A stretch of DNA of 64,000 nt, taken from assembly GCA_964620595.1 (NCBI GenBank), contig CAZUHP010000006.1, forward strand, positions 1 through 64,000, written 5' to 3'. This document shows, piece after piece, positions 36,011-50,956 of this stretch. Positions within the stretch are counted from its first letter, which is position 1. Every line of letters starts with the position of its first letter. Below the pieces are notes generated by a model that saw nothing but the letters and a program-made list of their open reading frames with translations, ran no database searches and was not told the origin of the DNA. A program made the position numbers and the translations under genes. The DNA is from Desulfocarbo sp964620595 (GTDB taxonomy: Bacteria; Desulfobacterota; Desulfarculia; Desulfarculales; Desulfarculaceae).

Positions 36011-38443
36011 GTGGGTAGCTCTGCCATTGCCGCCGGCCAGGCGGCCGACGCCCATACCTTGGCTGTCCTGGAGCTGCCCCAGCTCCTGGAGCGGCTGGCC
36101 TCCCTGGCCCACAGCTCCCTGGGCGCGGAGCAGTGCCGCCGCCTGCGCCCCTGCCCGGACCCCCCCACCGTGGCCCGCCGCCAGCGCCGCCTGGCCCAGC
36201 TCCGGGCCCTCTTGGATGAGAGCGCCGCTCCCACCCTGGCCGGCCTGGACGAGATGGCACCCCTGTTCAACCGCCTCCAGGCCGACGGCGCTTTTCTCCT
36301 GCCCGCCGAGCTGGAGGTGGTGGCCGAGTTCATCGCCACCGTGGGCCGGGCCGCCTCCTTCCTCGATGCCGCGCCGGCCGAGGCGGACGAACTCTTCCGC
36401 CTGCGCAACCGCCTCACCCCCCTGCCCGAGCTGGGCCGCCGCCTGCGCCAGATCGTGGGGCCGGGCCAAAGAGTACGCTCCTCGGCCAGCCCCGAGCTGG
36501 CCCGCCTGCGCCAGGACTTGAGCCGCCAGCGCGAACGCCTGCGCAGCCGCCTGAGCGCCCTGATGGGCAAGGCCGGCCTGGCCGGCTCCTTCAGCGACCA
36601 GGTGGTGACCCAGCGCGCCGGCCGCTACGTGGTGCCGGTCAAGACCGACGCCAAGGGCCGGGTGGCGGGCATCATCCATGACACCTCCCAATCCGGGGCC
36701 ACCTGCTTTGTGGAGCCCCTGGAGGCGGTGGAGGACAACAACCAACTGGCCATGCTCCGCCGCCAGGAACGCGAGGAGGAGGAGCGCCTGCTCCGCGAGG
36801 CCTCCCGCGCCCTGGCCGGCCAGCTCCAGGCCCTGCGCGAGAACCTGTCCGCCCTGGCCCAGTTGGACTGCCTCCTGGCCCAGGCCGCCCTGGCCCGGCG
36901 CCTGGACGCCACCGAGCCCGTCCTCACCAGCGACGGCGGCTTCGAGCTGCTCAACGCCCGCCATCCCCTCCTGGCCTGGCGCCAGGCCGCGGGCAAGGGG
37001 CGGGCGGTGCCCATCCAGGTGCGCCTGGCGCCGGAGCACAAGGCCCTGGTCATCAGCGGCGCCAATGCCGGCGGCAAGACCGCCACCATAAAGACCGTGG
37101 GCCTCATCCACCTCATGGCCCTGTGCGGGCTCCAGGTGCCTTGCCTGGCCGGCTCCAAGATATGCCTCTACCAGCGGGTGCTGGCCGAGGTGGGCGACGA
37201 CCAGTCCCTGGAAACCGACCTCAGCACCTTCACCGCCCACGCCGGCCGCCTGGCCCGCATGGTGAGCCTGGCCGGCCCCGGCTCCCTGGTCCTGGTGGAC
37301 GAGCTGGGCACCGGCACCGACCCCGGCGAGGGCGCCGCCCTGGCCATGGCCTTTCTGGAGTGGCTGGTCGGCCGCGGCGCCCGGGTGCTCTGCACCACCC
37401 ACTTCCACCGCCTCAAGGCCTTTGCCGCCTCCACCCCGGGGGTGGAGAACGTGTCCGTGGCCTTTGACCAGGCCACCGGCGAGCCCACCTTCCAGCTCTC
37501 CTATGGCCGGCCCGGGTTCTCCGACGCCCTGGCGGTGAGCAAGGGCTTGGGGTTCCCCCCGGAGCTGATCGCCCGGGCCGAGGAACTGGTGGACGCGGGC
37601 GAGCGCCAGACCGTGGCCCTCTTGCAGGAGGCCGAGGCCGCCCGCCAGCAGGCCCTGGCCCAGCGCCAACAGGCCCAAAAGGAGCGCACTCGCGCCGCCC
37701 AGGAGCGCCGGGAGGCCAGGGAACTCCTGCAAACCGCCCGGCGCCAACGCGCCCAGGCCTTGGACGAGGGCAAGCGCCGGGTGCGCGAGGTGGCCCGCCG
37801 CCTGGAAAACCGCCTGGAAGAACTCTGGCAGGAGGCCCGCCAGGCAAAGGAAACCGGCCAGGAACTCAAGCCCGGCCGGGTGCGCCAGCAGCTCTATGCC
37901 CAGCGCCGCCAGGCCCTGGACCAGGTGCGGGAGGCCGTGGCCCTGCCCGGCGCGGAACCGCTCCCAGAGCCCGCCCCCGGCATATATGACCTCCGGCCCG
38001 GCGACCCGGTGCGCCTTTTGGCCCTGAACCAGGAAGGATTCCTGGCCGAGCCCCCCCGCCCCGGCCTGGAGGCGGTGTACGTCAAGGTGGGCAAGGCCGG
38101 CGTGCGGGTGCGGGTGCCCTTGAACGAGATGGAGCCCCTGGGCCGGCGCCCCAAGCCCCGGCAGCCCCCCCCGCCGGTCTCGGTCCTGGCCAGCGCCGGC
38201 GACGGCCTGGACCTGAAGATAATCGGCCTGACCGTGGAGGAGGCCCTGCCCCTGGTGGACAAGGCCATCGACCAGGCGGTGCTGGCCGGCCGCCGCTCCA
38301 TGACCGTGGTGCACGGGGTGGGTACCGGCCGCCTGCGCACCGCGGTGCGCCAATACCTGGCCCGCCATCCCCAGGTGGTCCAGGCCCGCCCCGGCCAGGG
38401 ACTGCATGGCAACGCGGTCACCGTGGCCGACCTGCGCGACTAG
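36011..38443 (+). CDS. mutS2: Endonuclease MutS2
   Basis: The protein is 810 residues from the GTG at 36011, preferred because AAGGAGAGG precedes it and the length then fits the family (about 780-800); an upstream GTG at 35921 would add 30 unlikely residues. It has a MutS core with lever and clamp helices, Walker A GANAGGKT (about 350), Walker B VLVDELGTGTD (about 430), a long Ala/Arg/Gln coiled coil (540-640), and a C-terminal Smr domain (about 730-810) with LDLKIIGL and HGVGTGRLR. It acts on branched recombination intermediates or stalled ribosomes, depending on species. The Smr LDLR motif reads LDLK, a conservative change. Confidence 0.93.
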   Translation: MGSSAIAAGQAADAHTLAVLELPQLLERLASLAHSSLGAEQCRRLRPCPDPPTVARRQRRLAQLRALLDESAAPTLAGLDEMAPLFNRLQADGAFLLPAELEVVAEFIATVGRAASFLDAAPAEADELFRLRNRLTPLPELGRRLRQIVGPGQRVRSSASPELARLRQDLSRQRERLRSRLSALMGKAGLAGSFSDQVVTQRAGRYVVPVKTDAKGRVAGIIHDTSQSGATCFVEPLEAVEDNNQLAMLRRQEREEEERLLREASRALAGQLQALRENLSALAQLDCLLAQAALARRLDATEPVLTSDGGFELLNARHPLLAWRQAAGKGRAVPIQVRLAPEHKALVISGANAGGKTATIKTVGLIHLMALCGLQVPCLAGSKICLYQRVLAEVGDDQSLETDLSTFTAHAGRLARMVSLAGPGSLVLVDELGTGTDPGEGAALAMAFLEWLVGRGARVLCTTHFHRLKAFAASTPGVENVSVAFDQATGEPTFQLSYGRPGFSDALAVSKGLGFPPELIARAEELVDAGERQTVALLQEAEAARQQALAQRQQAQKERTRAAQERREARELLQTARRQRAQALDEGKRRVREVARRLENRLEELWQEARQAKETGQELKPGRVRQQLYAQRRQALDQVREAVALPGAEPLPEPAPGIYDLRPGDPVRLLALNQEGFLAEPPRPGLEAVYVKVGKAGVRVRVPLNEMEPLGRRPKPRQPPPPVSVLASAGDGLDLKIIGLTVEEALPLVDKAIDQAVLAGRRSMTVVHGVGTGRLRTAVRQYLARHPQVVQARPGQGLHGNAVTVADLRD

Positions 38444-38446
38444 GCG

Positions 38447-38550
38447 GGCAACGGGGGGCGACGGGGCCGACGGGGGGCGACGGGGGGCGACGGGGCGAGG
38501 GGGGCGACGGGGGCGGCGGGGGGCAACGGCGGGTGGGGGGACGAGGGGCG
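38447..38550 (+). repeat. G-rich GGGGCGACGGGG tract (copy 8)
   Basis: Tandem GGGGGGCGAC units begin four bases after the mutS2 stop and run for about 90 bp, then decay into a G/A-rich stretch. The G-rich strand is RNA-like. Positions 38551-38672 contain no gene I can support. Confidence 0.72.
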
Positions 38551-38672
38551 AGGGGGTAGAGTTGCCGGCAGGCAGGGGTGATGAGGCCGGAAGGGGCGAG
38601 GCGGGGACACGGCGGACCGGCCCTGGGCCGGGCATGCTTCGGACCACGAAACCAACCAGGAACGGTGACTAG

Positions 38673-40487
38673 GTGACCACTGGCGGCTACATACCCGAAG
38701 ACAAGATAGACGAGGTGCGTCTGGCCGCGGACGTGGTGGACGTGGTGGGCAAAAGGGTGCGGCTCACCAAAAAGGGCAAGGACTTTTGGGGCCTGTGCCC
38801 CTTTCACGGCGATAGCGACCCCAGCTTCAAGGTGGACCGGGGCCGCGGCACCTGGCACTGCTTCGGCTGCGGCGAGGGCGGCAGCGTGTTCACCTTTGTG
38901 ATGAAGGACGAGGGGCTCACCTTTCCCGAGGCGGTGCGCGAGCTGGCCGCCCGCTACGGGGTGGAGCTGCCCTCCCCCAAGCTGACCCCGGCCCAGCGCC
39001 GCAAGGCGGAACTTCGCCAGCGCCTCTTGCGCGTGCTGGAAATGGCAGGTAAGTTTTTCACCCAGCAGCTAAACTCCCCATCCGGCCGCCAGGCGCGGGA
39101 ATACCTTTTCCGCCGCCGCGGCCTGGATGAGGACACGGTGAAGGCTTTTGGCCTGGGCTTCGCCCCCGACTCCTGGGAGGAGCTGGGGCGTTTCCTGGCG
39201 GCGCAGAACGTGCCCCAGGACTTGGCCGTGGAGGCCGGCCTTCTCATCCGCCGGGACCGGGGGGGAGGTGCCTATGACCGTTTCCGGGGCCGCGTGATGT
39301 TTCCCATCCGCGATGCCACCGGGCGGCTGGTCAGTTTCGGCGGACGCATGCTGGGCGACGGCGAGCCCAAGTACATGAACGGGCCCGAGTCGCCGGTGTT
39401 CTCCAAATCACGCACTCTCTACAACCTGGACCAGGCCCGGTCGGCCATGCGCAAGAAGGACCGGGCTCTTGTGGTGGAGGGGTACTTCGACGTGATCACC
39501 TGTGCGGCCTGCGGCTATCCCGAGACGGTGGCGCCCATGGGCACCGCCCTCACCGCCCAACAGGTGCGCCGCCTCAAGGGACAGGCCGCCGAGGCCGTGC
39601 TCATCTTCGACGGCGACCAGGCCGGCCTGCGCGCCGCCACCCGCTCCCTGCCCGTGTTTCTGGCCGAAGAAATGCCCGCCCGGGTGCTGCTTCTGCCCCA
39701 GGGGGAGGACCCCGACACCTTCCTGCGCAACCAGGGGCCCGAGGCCCTGGAGGAGGCCCTGGGCCAGGCCCGGCCCCTGGTGGAGATGGTGTTGGACTCC
39801 ATCCTGGCGGACGGCGATCTGGACACCCCCGAGGGCAAGAGCCGGGTCGTGGGCGAGGCCGGCGAGGTGCTGAAGGGCATCAAGGACCCGGTGACCCGCT
39901 GGCTCTATCTGGAGCGCCTGGCCCGCCGCCTGGAGCTGCCGCCCCAGGTGGTGGCCGCCCGCCTGGGCCTGCCCCTCCCTGCCGGCGCCCCGGGCGACCG
40001 CGCCGCCTACGCCCCGCCTGCTCCCCGCCGTCGCGGCAATATCTGCTTCGACGACGAGCGCTGCCTGCTGGAGCTGGCCCTGGCCTCGCCCCAGGCCGCC
40101 CGCGAACTATACGAGCATGGCGCGCTCGCCGGGCTCCAGGACCCGGGGCTGGAGGCCGTGGCCCAGGCCGTGTGCCGCCTGCTGGAGCGAGGAGCCCAGC
40201 CCACCCCCGCCGCGGTCATGGACGCCCTGGAGGACCACTCCCTGGGCGGCCTGGTGAGCGCCCTGGCCGACGCTGCCCCCAGCCTGGAGCCCTCCACCCT
40301 GGGCGAGCAGGTGCGGAGCTACCTGCGGGGCCGGGCCCGCAAGCAGGTGCAGCGGGAGCTTGGCGAGCTGAACAAGGCAATCGACGCCGCCTTTCAGGCG
40401 GGCGACCTGGAACAGGTGGCCCGCCTCCAGGCGCGCCGCCGCGATATAACCACCAGTCACCTCCGTCCCCAGAGCAAAGAGGAATAA
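38673..40487 (+). CDS. dnaG: DNA primase
   Basis: The protein is 604 residues from a GTG. The CHC2 zinc finger is intact (C42, H45, C63, C66), followed by the RNA-polymerase-like domain with VVEGYFDVITCAACG and the Toprim acidic residues in LIFDGDQAG. The C-terminal helicase-interaction region carries a long Ala-rich helical segment. It synthesises RNA primers at the replication fork. It ends 3 bp before the rpoD start, so they are co-transcribed. Confidence 0.95.
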   Translation: MTTGGYIPEDKIDEVRLAADVVDVVGKRVRLTKKGKDFWGLCPFHGDSDPSFKVDRGRGTWHCFGCGEGGSVFTFVMKDEGLTFPEAVRELAARYGVELPSPKLTPAQRRKAELRQRLLRVLEMAGKFFTQQLNSPSGRQAREYLFRRRGLDEDTVKAFGLGFAPDSWEELGRFLAAQNVPQDLAVEAGLLIRRDRGGGAYDRFRGRVMFPIRDATGRLVSFGGRMLGDGEPKYMNGPESPVFSKSRTLYNLDQARSAMRKKDRALVVEGYFDVITCAACGYPETVAPMGTALTAQQVRRLKGQAAEAVLIFDGDQAGLRAATRSLPVFLAEEMPARVLLLPQGEDPDTFLRNQGPEALEEALGQARPLVEMVLDSILADGDLDTPEGKSRVVGEAGEVLKGIKDPVTRWLYLERLARRLELPPQVVAARLGLPLPAGAPGDRAAYAPPAPRRRGNICFDDERCLLELALASPQAARELYEHGALAGLQDPGLEAVAQAVCRLLERGAQPTPAAVMDALEDHSLGGLVSALADAAPSLEPSTLGEQVRSYLRGRARKQVQRELGELNKAIDAAFQAGDLEQVARLQARRRDITTSHLRPQSKEE

Positions 40488-40490
40488 CCC

Positions 40491-42248
<1,758 letters not shown>

Positions 42249-42250
42249 CC

Positions 42251-42424
42251 CGCGGGGGCGACGGGGGGCGACGGGGGGGCCGAGAGAGCACCTTGTAAAG
42301 AGCGGGGCGCCGATAGGCGCCCAAGGTTGCGACGGGGGAGGCGACGGGGGGCGTGGGAGCGCCTTGTAAATAACGGCACACCGACGGGTGCCCAGGGAGG
42401 GGCGACGGGGAACGAGAGGGGCTT
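42251..42424 (+). repeat. G-rich tracts interleaved with a 71-bp imperfect tandem repeat (copy 9)
   Basis: After rpoD, three short GGGGCGACGGGG stretches (about 42252-42280, 42330-42352 and 42396-42412) separate two related blocks, 42287-42323 and 42358-42394. Each block reads GAGC-R-CCTTGTAAA followed by a small dyad (GGCGCC or GGCACACC region, then CCGATAGGCGCC or CCGACGGGTGCC). The period is 71 bp. Block dyads could fold into hairpins. No ORF is plausible. Confidence 0.6.
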
Positions 42425-42459
42425 TCGGAAAAATCGGCTGGACCAGGCCCTGGCCTGCC

Positions 42460-43458
42460 TCACAAGAGGGGGGCCAGGGCTTGTTCGTAGGGCAGCAGGT
42501 CCTCAAAGGGCAGCAGGGTGCCCATGGCGCGGTTGCTGGTGGCTATGCCCGCCTCCTCCACCGCAGCCAGGGGGTTGAGCCCCCCGATCACCACCAATCC
42601 CACCCGGCCGGGCGAAACCGGCACCTCCAACAGCGGTTGCCCGGGCCGGCCCACCAGGAGCACCCCCCCCAGGCCGACCTGCTCCATGCGGGCGGCCAGG
42701 CGGCGGGCCTTGTCGGCGCTGGGTGCGGGTATCTCCCGGAAGCTGGCCCCCACCACCCCCTCCCCGCTGGCGGCCGCCCGGCCCACCGAGGTCATCCGGC
42801 CCTTGATGAATATCTCCAGGGGGTCCAGGGTGGTTCCGTCGTAGTAGATGAGCTGGGTGAAGCGCACCGGCTTGAGGTCCACCATCTGCAACAGGCCGCC
42901 GAAGCGGTTGGTGGTGGGGATGCCCTCGGCCAGGAACACTCCGTTCACGCTGACCGAACAGATGGTGGCCACCCCGTACTCATCCGGGCCCAGGTGCACC
43001 CGGCCCAGCCGGCTGCCGGGCGGGGCCAGGAGCAGGCGCTGGCCCATGCCCAGGCCCGTGGCAAACACCTGGCGCATGAGCTTGGCCGCTTCGCCCATGC
43101 GGGCCGCCTCCACGGTGGACAGGTTCACCACCACCTCGCCCCTGGCCTGGCGCAGGCGGAAATCCATGCGGTAGGTGAGCGCGTCCACCCGCGCGGCCAC
43201 GAAACCCACCTTGTCCACCGCGTAGGCTTCCTCCAGCTCGCGGCGGCCTTTCTCGGTGAGCCGGCGGCCGCGGCGGCCGGCCGGCTCGGTCAGCCCCTCG
43301 GCGTCGGTGCGCTCCAGGTAATAGCGGATGGTGCGCTGGCTCATCTCCCGGCCGGCCAGGGCCAGGGCCTGGGCGATGCGCACCCCGCCCAGGGGACGCT
43401 CCGACTCGCTGAGCACCCGTAGGATGTCCAGGATTTTTCGCCTGCTGCGCTCGTCCAT
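42460..43458 (-). CDS. NrpR-like nitrogen transcriptional regulator (DUF128)
   Basis: This 332-residue protein has an N-terminal winged helix (about 5-70, RKILDILRVLSESERPLGG and MSQRTIRYYLE) followed by one DUF128/NrpR regulatory domain (about 85-320, with VVNLSTV, GVATICSVSVNGVFL, YYDGTTLDPLEIFIKG and GLVVIGGLNPLAAVEE). In methanogenic archaea NrpR represses nitrogen-assimilation operons and is released by 2-oxoglutarate (family knowledge). Its place beside nadE, gltBD and glnA suggests the same topic here. A sigma-54-like promoter (43539-43554) precedes it. Targets cannot be read directly. Confidence 0.85.
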   Translation of the reverse strand: MDERSRRKILDILRVLSESERPLGGVRIAQALALAGREMSQRTIRYYLERTDAEGLTEPAGRRGRRLTEKGRRELEEAYAVDKVGFVAARVDALTYRMDFRLRQARGEVVVNLSTVEAARMGEAAKLMRQVFATGLGMGQRLLLAPPGSRLGRVHLGPDEYGVATICSVSVNGVFLAEGIPTTNRFGGLLQMVDLKPVRFTQLIYYDGTTLDPLEIFIKGRMTSVGRAAASGEGVVGASFREIPAPSADKARRLAARMEQVGLGGVLLVGRPGQPLLEVPVSPGRVGLVVIGGLNPLAAVEEAGIATSNRAMGTLLPFEDLLPYEQALAPLL

Positions 43459-43538
43459 GGCTCGGCTTTCCCCGCGGTAGGGGGGCTCTTACCAAGCGAG
43501 CCTAGCAGGGGCGTTTGGCGCCGTCAAGGCCAAAGTCG

Positions 43539-43554
43539 GCAATACTGCCGCCAA
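43539..43554 (-). promoter_or_regulatory. Sigma-54-like promoter upstream of the NrpR-like gene
   Basis: On the minus strand TGGCGGCAGTATTGCC has GG at -24, GC at -12, the correct 10-bp gap and TTGC. It lies about 80 bp before the start codon. The -24 element is less perfect than those of glnA and the porin. Confidence 0.45.
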
Positions 43555-43672
43555 TGTTTGCCGTGTTCCGGCCCTGCCCCCAGGCGGCCCCTCCTGGAGG
43601 CTGGAGCGGCTTGTGCCAGATATAACTAATCTAAAACCGGTTAGCAGATGGTTTCCGGGGTGGATTTGGCTA

Positions 43673-43715
43673 TTGACAAGGTTCGCTCGCTATGGGATAT
43701 AAGGCAAATATTGCC
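43673..43715 (+). promoter_or_regulatory. nadE promoter with an operator-like dyad at the start point
   Basis: TTGACA (43673-43678), a 17-bp spacer and GATATA (43696-43701) predict a start near 43708. The dyad GGCAA-ATA-TTGCC (43703-43715) covers that start point, where a repressor would block initiation. A second TATAAT-like element occurs at 43765-43770. The regulator is unknown; the adjacent NrpR-like protein is one candidate. Confidence 0.5.
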
Positions 43716-43789
43716 GTATCGGACTTGGTGGCTGTTTCCGTCCTGTGCCCCAGGGCGGGGGGCGGTATAATTGTCCTTGCGCGAAAGCC

Positions 43790-43801
43790 TACCATGAGGT
43801 A
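43790..43801. promoter_or_regulatory. TACC-N4-GGTA dyad (copy in nrpR/nadE intergenic region)
   Basis: CCTACC-ATGA-GGTAGG has the same TACC-N4-GGTA core as the sites upstream of the porin gene and glnA. No plus-strand sigma-54 promoter follows it. It lies about 240 bp upstream of the sigma-54-like promoter of the divergent NrpR-like gene. As RNA it would also form a 6-bp hairpin in the nadE leader, so its role is less certain than that of the other copies. Confidence 0.45.
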
Positions 43802-43874
43802 GGAACGTAAGCCCCGCCAGGCGGCGGACCTTCCCCGAGCAGCCAGCCCGGCGATATTATTAAGGTAGCCTCCC

Positions 43875-45575
43875 ATGCCTCTTTTGCGTATCGCCCAGGC
43901 TCAAATCAATCCCCGGGTCGGGGACCTGGCCGGCAATGCCGCCCTGATCGCCGGTTGCCTGGAGCGGGCCCGGGGGCTGGGGGTGGACCTGGTAACCTTT
44001 CCCGAGTTGGCCGTCACCGGCTACCCGCCCGAAGACCTGCTCTTGAAGCCGCGCTTTTTGCAGGACACCGCCCGCACCCTGGAGGAGCTGGCCCGGTCCA
44101 CCCAGGGGGTCACCGCCCTGGTGGGCTATGCCCAGGCCGTGGGCGAGGGGGTGTTCAACGCCGCCGCCCTCCTGCAGGGGGGTGAGGTGAGGGACTCCTA
44201 CCACAAGATAGAGCTGCCCAATTACGGGGTGTTCGACGAGGAGCGCTATTTCCGGGCCGGGCAGGGCTGCCATTTCCTGGACCTGGCCGGGGTGCGCTTC
44301 CTGCTGACCATCTGCGAGGACATCTGGATCGAGGGCGGGGCAGTGGAGCAGTGCGCCCGCCAGGCAGGGGCCCAGGTGACCCTGAACATCTCGGGCTCGC
44401 CCTTTTATGCCGGCAAGCTGGCGCTCAGGCGCGAGATCGCGGCCGGCTTCGCCCGCCGCACCGGCACCTATGTGTGCTACACCAACCTGGTGGGCGGCCA
44501 GGACGAGCTGGTGTTCGACGGCGGCTCCCTGGTGATGGACCCCCAGGGCGCGGTGCTGGCCCAGGCCAAGCGCTTCCAGGAGGATTTTCTGGTCTGCGAC
44601 CTGGAGCTGCCCCCGGCCGCCGGCCCGGAGCCGCCTCCGCCCCACCACCTGGTAACCCTGTCCGCCTCCGCCCCCGGCGAGCGCCGGCCGGCAGAGTCCC
44701 GCCGGGAGCCGGAGCTGGATTTGGTGGACGAGGTCTACCAGGCCCTGGTCCTGGGCACCCGCGACTATTTGGGCAAGACCGGCTTCAACCGGGCGGTGCT
44801 GGGGCTTTCCGGCGGCATCGACTCGGCGCTCACCGCGGCGGTGGCGGTGGATGCCCTGGGCAAGGACAACGTGGTGGGCGTGACCATGCCCAGCCAGTTC
44901 ACCTCCTCGGGCACCCTCGGCGACGCCCACCTTTTGGCCCGCAATCTGGACATCCGGCTCATCACCGTGCCCATCAAGGGTATCTTCGAGAGCTACCTCG
45001 GCGAGCTGGCCGAGGCGCTGGGCCCCGGCGACCTGGGCCTTACCGCGGAGAACCTGCAGGCCCGCATCCGGGGCAACATCCTCATGGCGCTTTCCAACCG
45101 CTTCGGCTGGCTGGTCCTCACCACCGGCAACAAGAGCGAGGTGGCGGTGGGCTATTGCACCCTGTACGGCGACATGGCCGGGGGCTTTGCGGTGATCAAG
45201 GACGTGCCCAAGACCATGGTGTACGAGCTGGCCGAGTTCGTGAACCAGCGCGCCGGCAGCGAGCTGATCCCCCGGAGCATCATCCAGCGGCCGCCCTCGG
45301 CCGAGCTCAGGCCGGACCAGACCGACCAGGACTCCCTGCCCCCCTACGAGGTGCTGGACCCCATCCTCCGGGCCTACGTGGAGGAGGACAAGGTCCTGGA
45401 CGAGATCGCGGAGCTGGGCTTCGACCCGGCCACGGTCAAGGAGGTGGTGCGCCTGGTGGACCTGAACGAGTACAAGCGGCGCCAGGCCCCGCCGGGGATC
45501 AAGATCACCCCCAAGGCCTTTGGCAAGGACCGCCGGCTGCCCATCTGTAACCACTACCGGCCGGGCTGGAGGTAG
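43875..45575 (+). CDS. nadE: Glutamine-dependent NAD+ synthetase
   Basis: This 566-residue two-domain protein has an N-terminal nitrilase-type glutaminase with the Glu-Lys-Cys triad (TFPELAVTGYPPED, YHKIELPNYGVFDE and TICEDIW) and a C-terminal ATP-pyrophosphatase with the P-loop LGLSGGIDSAL (about 314-324). It amidates nicotinate adenine dinucleotide to NAD+ using glutamine nitrogen. AAGGTAG precedes the ATG. It is 2 bp upstream of the amidotransferase gene and lies in the nitrogen block, consistent with its use of glutamine. Confidence 0.95.
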   Translation: MPLLRIAQAQINPRVGDLAGNAALIAGCLERARGLGVDLVTFPELAVTGYPPEDLLLKPRFLQDTARTLEELARSTQGVTALVGYAQAVGEGVFNAAALLQGGEVRDSYHKIELPNYGVFDEERYFRAGQGCHFLDLAGVRFLLTICEDIWIEGGAVEQCARQAGAQVTLNISGSPFYAGKLALRREIAAGFARRTGTYVCYTNLVGGQDELVFDGGSLVMDPQGAVLAQAKRFQEDFLVCDLELPPAAGPEPPPPHHLVTLSASAPGERRPAESRREPELDLVDEVYQALVLGTRDYLGKTGFNRAVLGLSGGIDSALTAAVAVDALGKDNVVGVTMPSQFTSSGTLGDAHLLARNLDIRLITVPIKGIFESYLGELAEALGPGDLGLTAENLQARIRGNILMALSNRFGWLVLTTGNKSEVAVGYCTLYGDMAGGFAVIKDVPKTMVYELAEFVNQRAGSELIPRSIIQRPPSAELRPDQTDQDSLPPYEVLDPILRAYVEEDKVLDEIAELGFDPATVKEVVRLVDLNEYKRRQAPPGIKITPKAFGKDRRLPICNHYRPGWR

Positions 45576-45577
45576 GC

Positions 45578-46255
45578 ATGCGTATCCTGGTCCTGCAGCA
45601 CCATCCCGAGGAGGGTACCGGTACCCTGGGCGAGTTCCTGGCGGCCAAGGGCGCCGACCTGCACACGGTGCATTGTTGGCGCGGAGACACCCCGCCCACC
45701 ACCCCCGAGGGATATGCCGCCCTGGTTAGCATGGGCGGTCCCATGGGGGTGTACCAGGAAGACGAGCATCCCTGGCTGAGGCCTGAGAACGAGCTGCTCG
45801 CCCGCGCCGCCCGGGCCGGCCTGCCGGTGATCGGCGTGTGCCTGGGTGCCCAGCTCATCGCCAAGGCCCTGGGCGCGCGGGTGGTGCGCTCCCCGGCCGA
45901 GGAGATCGGCTGGTATAATGTCGAGCTGACCCCCGAGGCGGGGGAGGATCCCCTGTGGGCGGGGGTGGAGCCCCTGGTGCCGGTGGTACAGTGGCACGGC
46001 GACATGTTCGAGGTGCCGGAGGGGGGCCGCCTGCTGGCCAAGGGCGAACCCTGCCCCCACCAGGCCTTTGGCTGGCAAAAGGCATACGGGCTGCAGTTCC
46101 ACGTGGAAGTGACGCCCGCGATTCTTGAGAGCTGGTTCCCGGAGGCGGACAGGCAGCAGGAGATACTGGGCCAGTGGGACAGCCTGGGCCCCCGCATGGA
46201 AGCGGCCGCCCAAAGGCTGTACGCCAACTTCTGGGAACTGATTGAAGGCAAATAA
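45578..46255 (+). CDS. Class I glutamine amidotransferase
   Basis: This 225-residue stand-alone GATase domain has the nucleophile in PVIGVCLGAQLIA (about 88), the histidine in LQFHVEVTP (about 178) with the following acid, and an oxyanion GGPMG near 51. It resembles the GuaA-type amidotransferase family labelled GMP-synthase-like but has no synthetase domain, and might hydrolyse gamma-glutamyl compounds or glutamine. It follows nadE by 2 bp and precedes gltB, so glutamine handling fits the context. Confidence 0.86.
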   Translation: MRILVLQHHPEEGTGTLGEFLAAKGADLHTVHCWRGDTPPTTPEGYAALVSMGGPMGVYQEDEHPWLRPENELLARAARAGLPVIGVCLGAQLIAKALGARVVRSPAEEIGWYNVELTPEAGEDPLWAGVEPLVPVVQWHGDMFEVPEGGRLLAKGEPCPHQAFGWQKAYGLQFHVEVTPAILESWFPEADRQQEILGQWDSLGPRMEAAAQRLYANFWELIEGK

Positions 46256-46262
46256 CTCTGAC

Positions 46263-46314
46263 GGGGCTCCTGGCCCGGCCGGGGATGGCCGCGCGGGAGC
46301 GGGGAGCCCTTTTG
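46263..46314 (+). terminator. Terminator or attenuator between the amidotransferase and gltB
   Basis: GGGCTCC (46264-46270) pairs with GGAGCCC (46303-46309) and TTTT follows. The 32-nt interior contains further GGCC pairings. It lies 17 nt before the gltB start, so it could end the nadE operon or attenuate gltB. Confidence 0.5.
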
Positions 46315-46330
46315 ACCCTGCGAGCTTCAG

Positions 46331-50899
<4,569 letters not shown>

Positions 50900-50956
50900 A
50901 GAACGCAACCCGCGCCGGGCGGGCGCCGCCCGGCCGAGAGATACAGGACGCTTGTC

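Noticed and set aside
35678..38647. A 989-codon minus-strand frame antisense to mutS2
   Set aside because: It is shadow composition with no family resemblance; mutS2 on the plus strand is unambiguous.
42287..42394. CRISPR array
   Set aside because: There are only two degenerate units with 71-bp period and no uniform spacers or cas genes.
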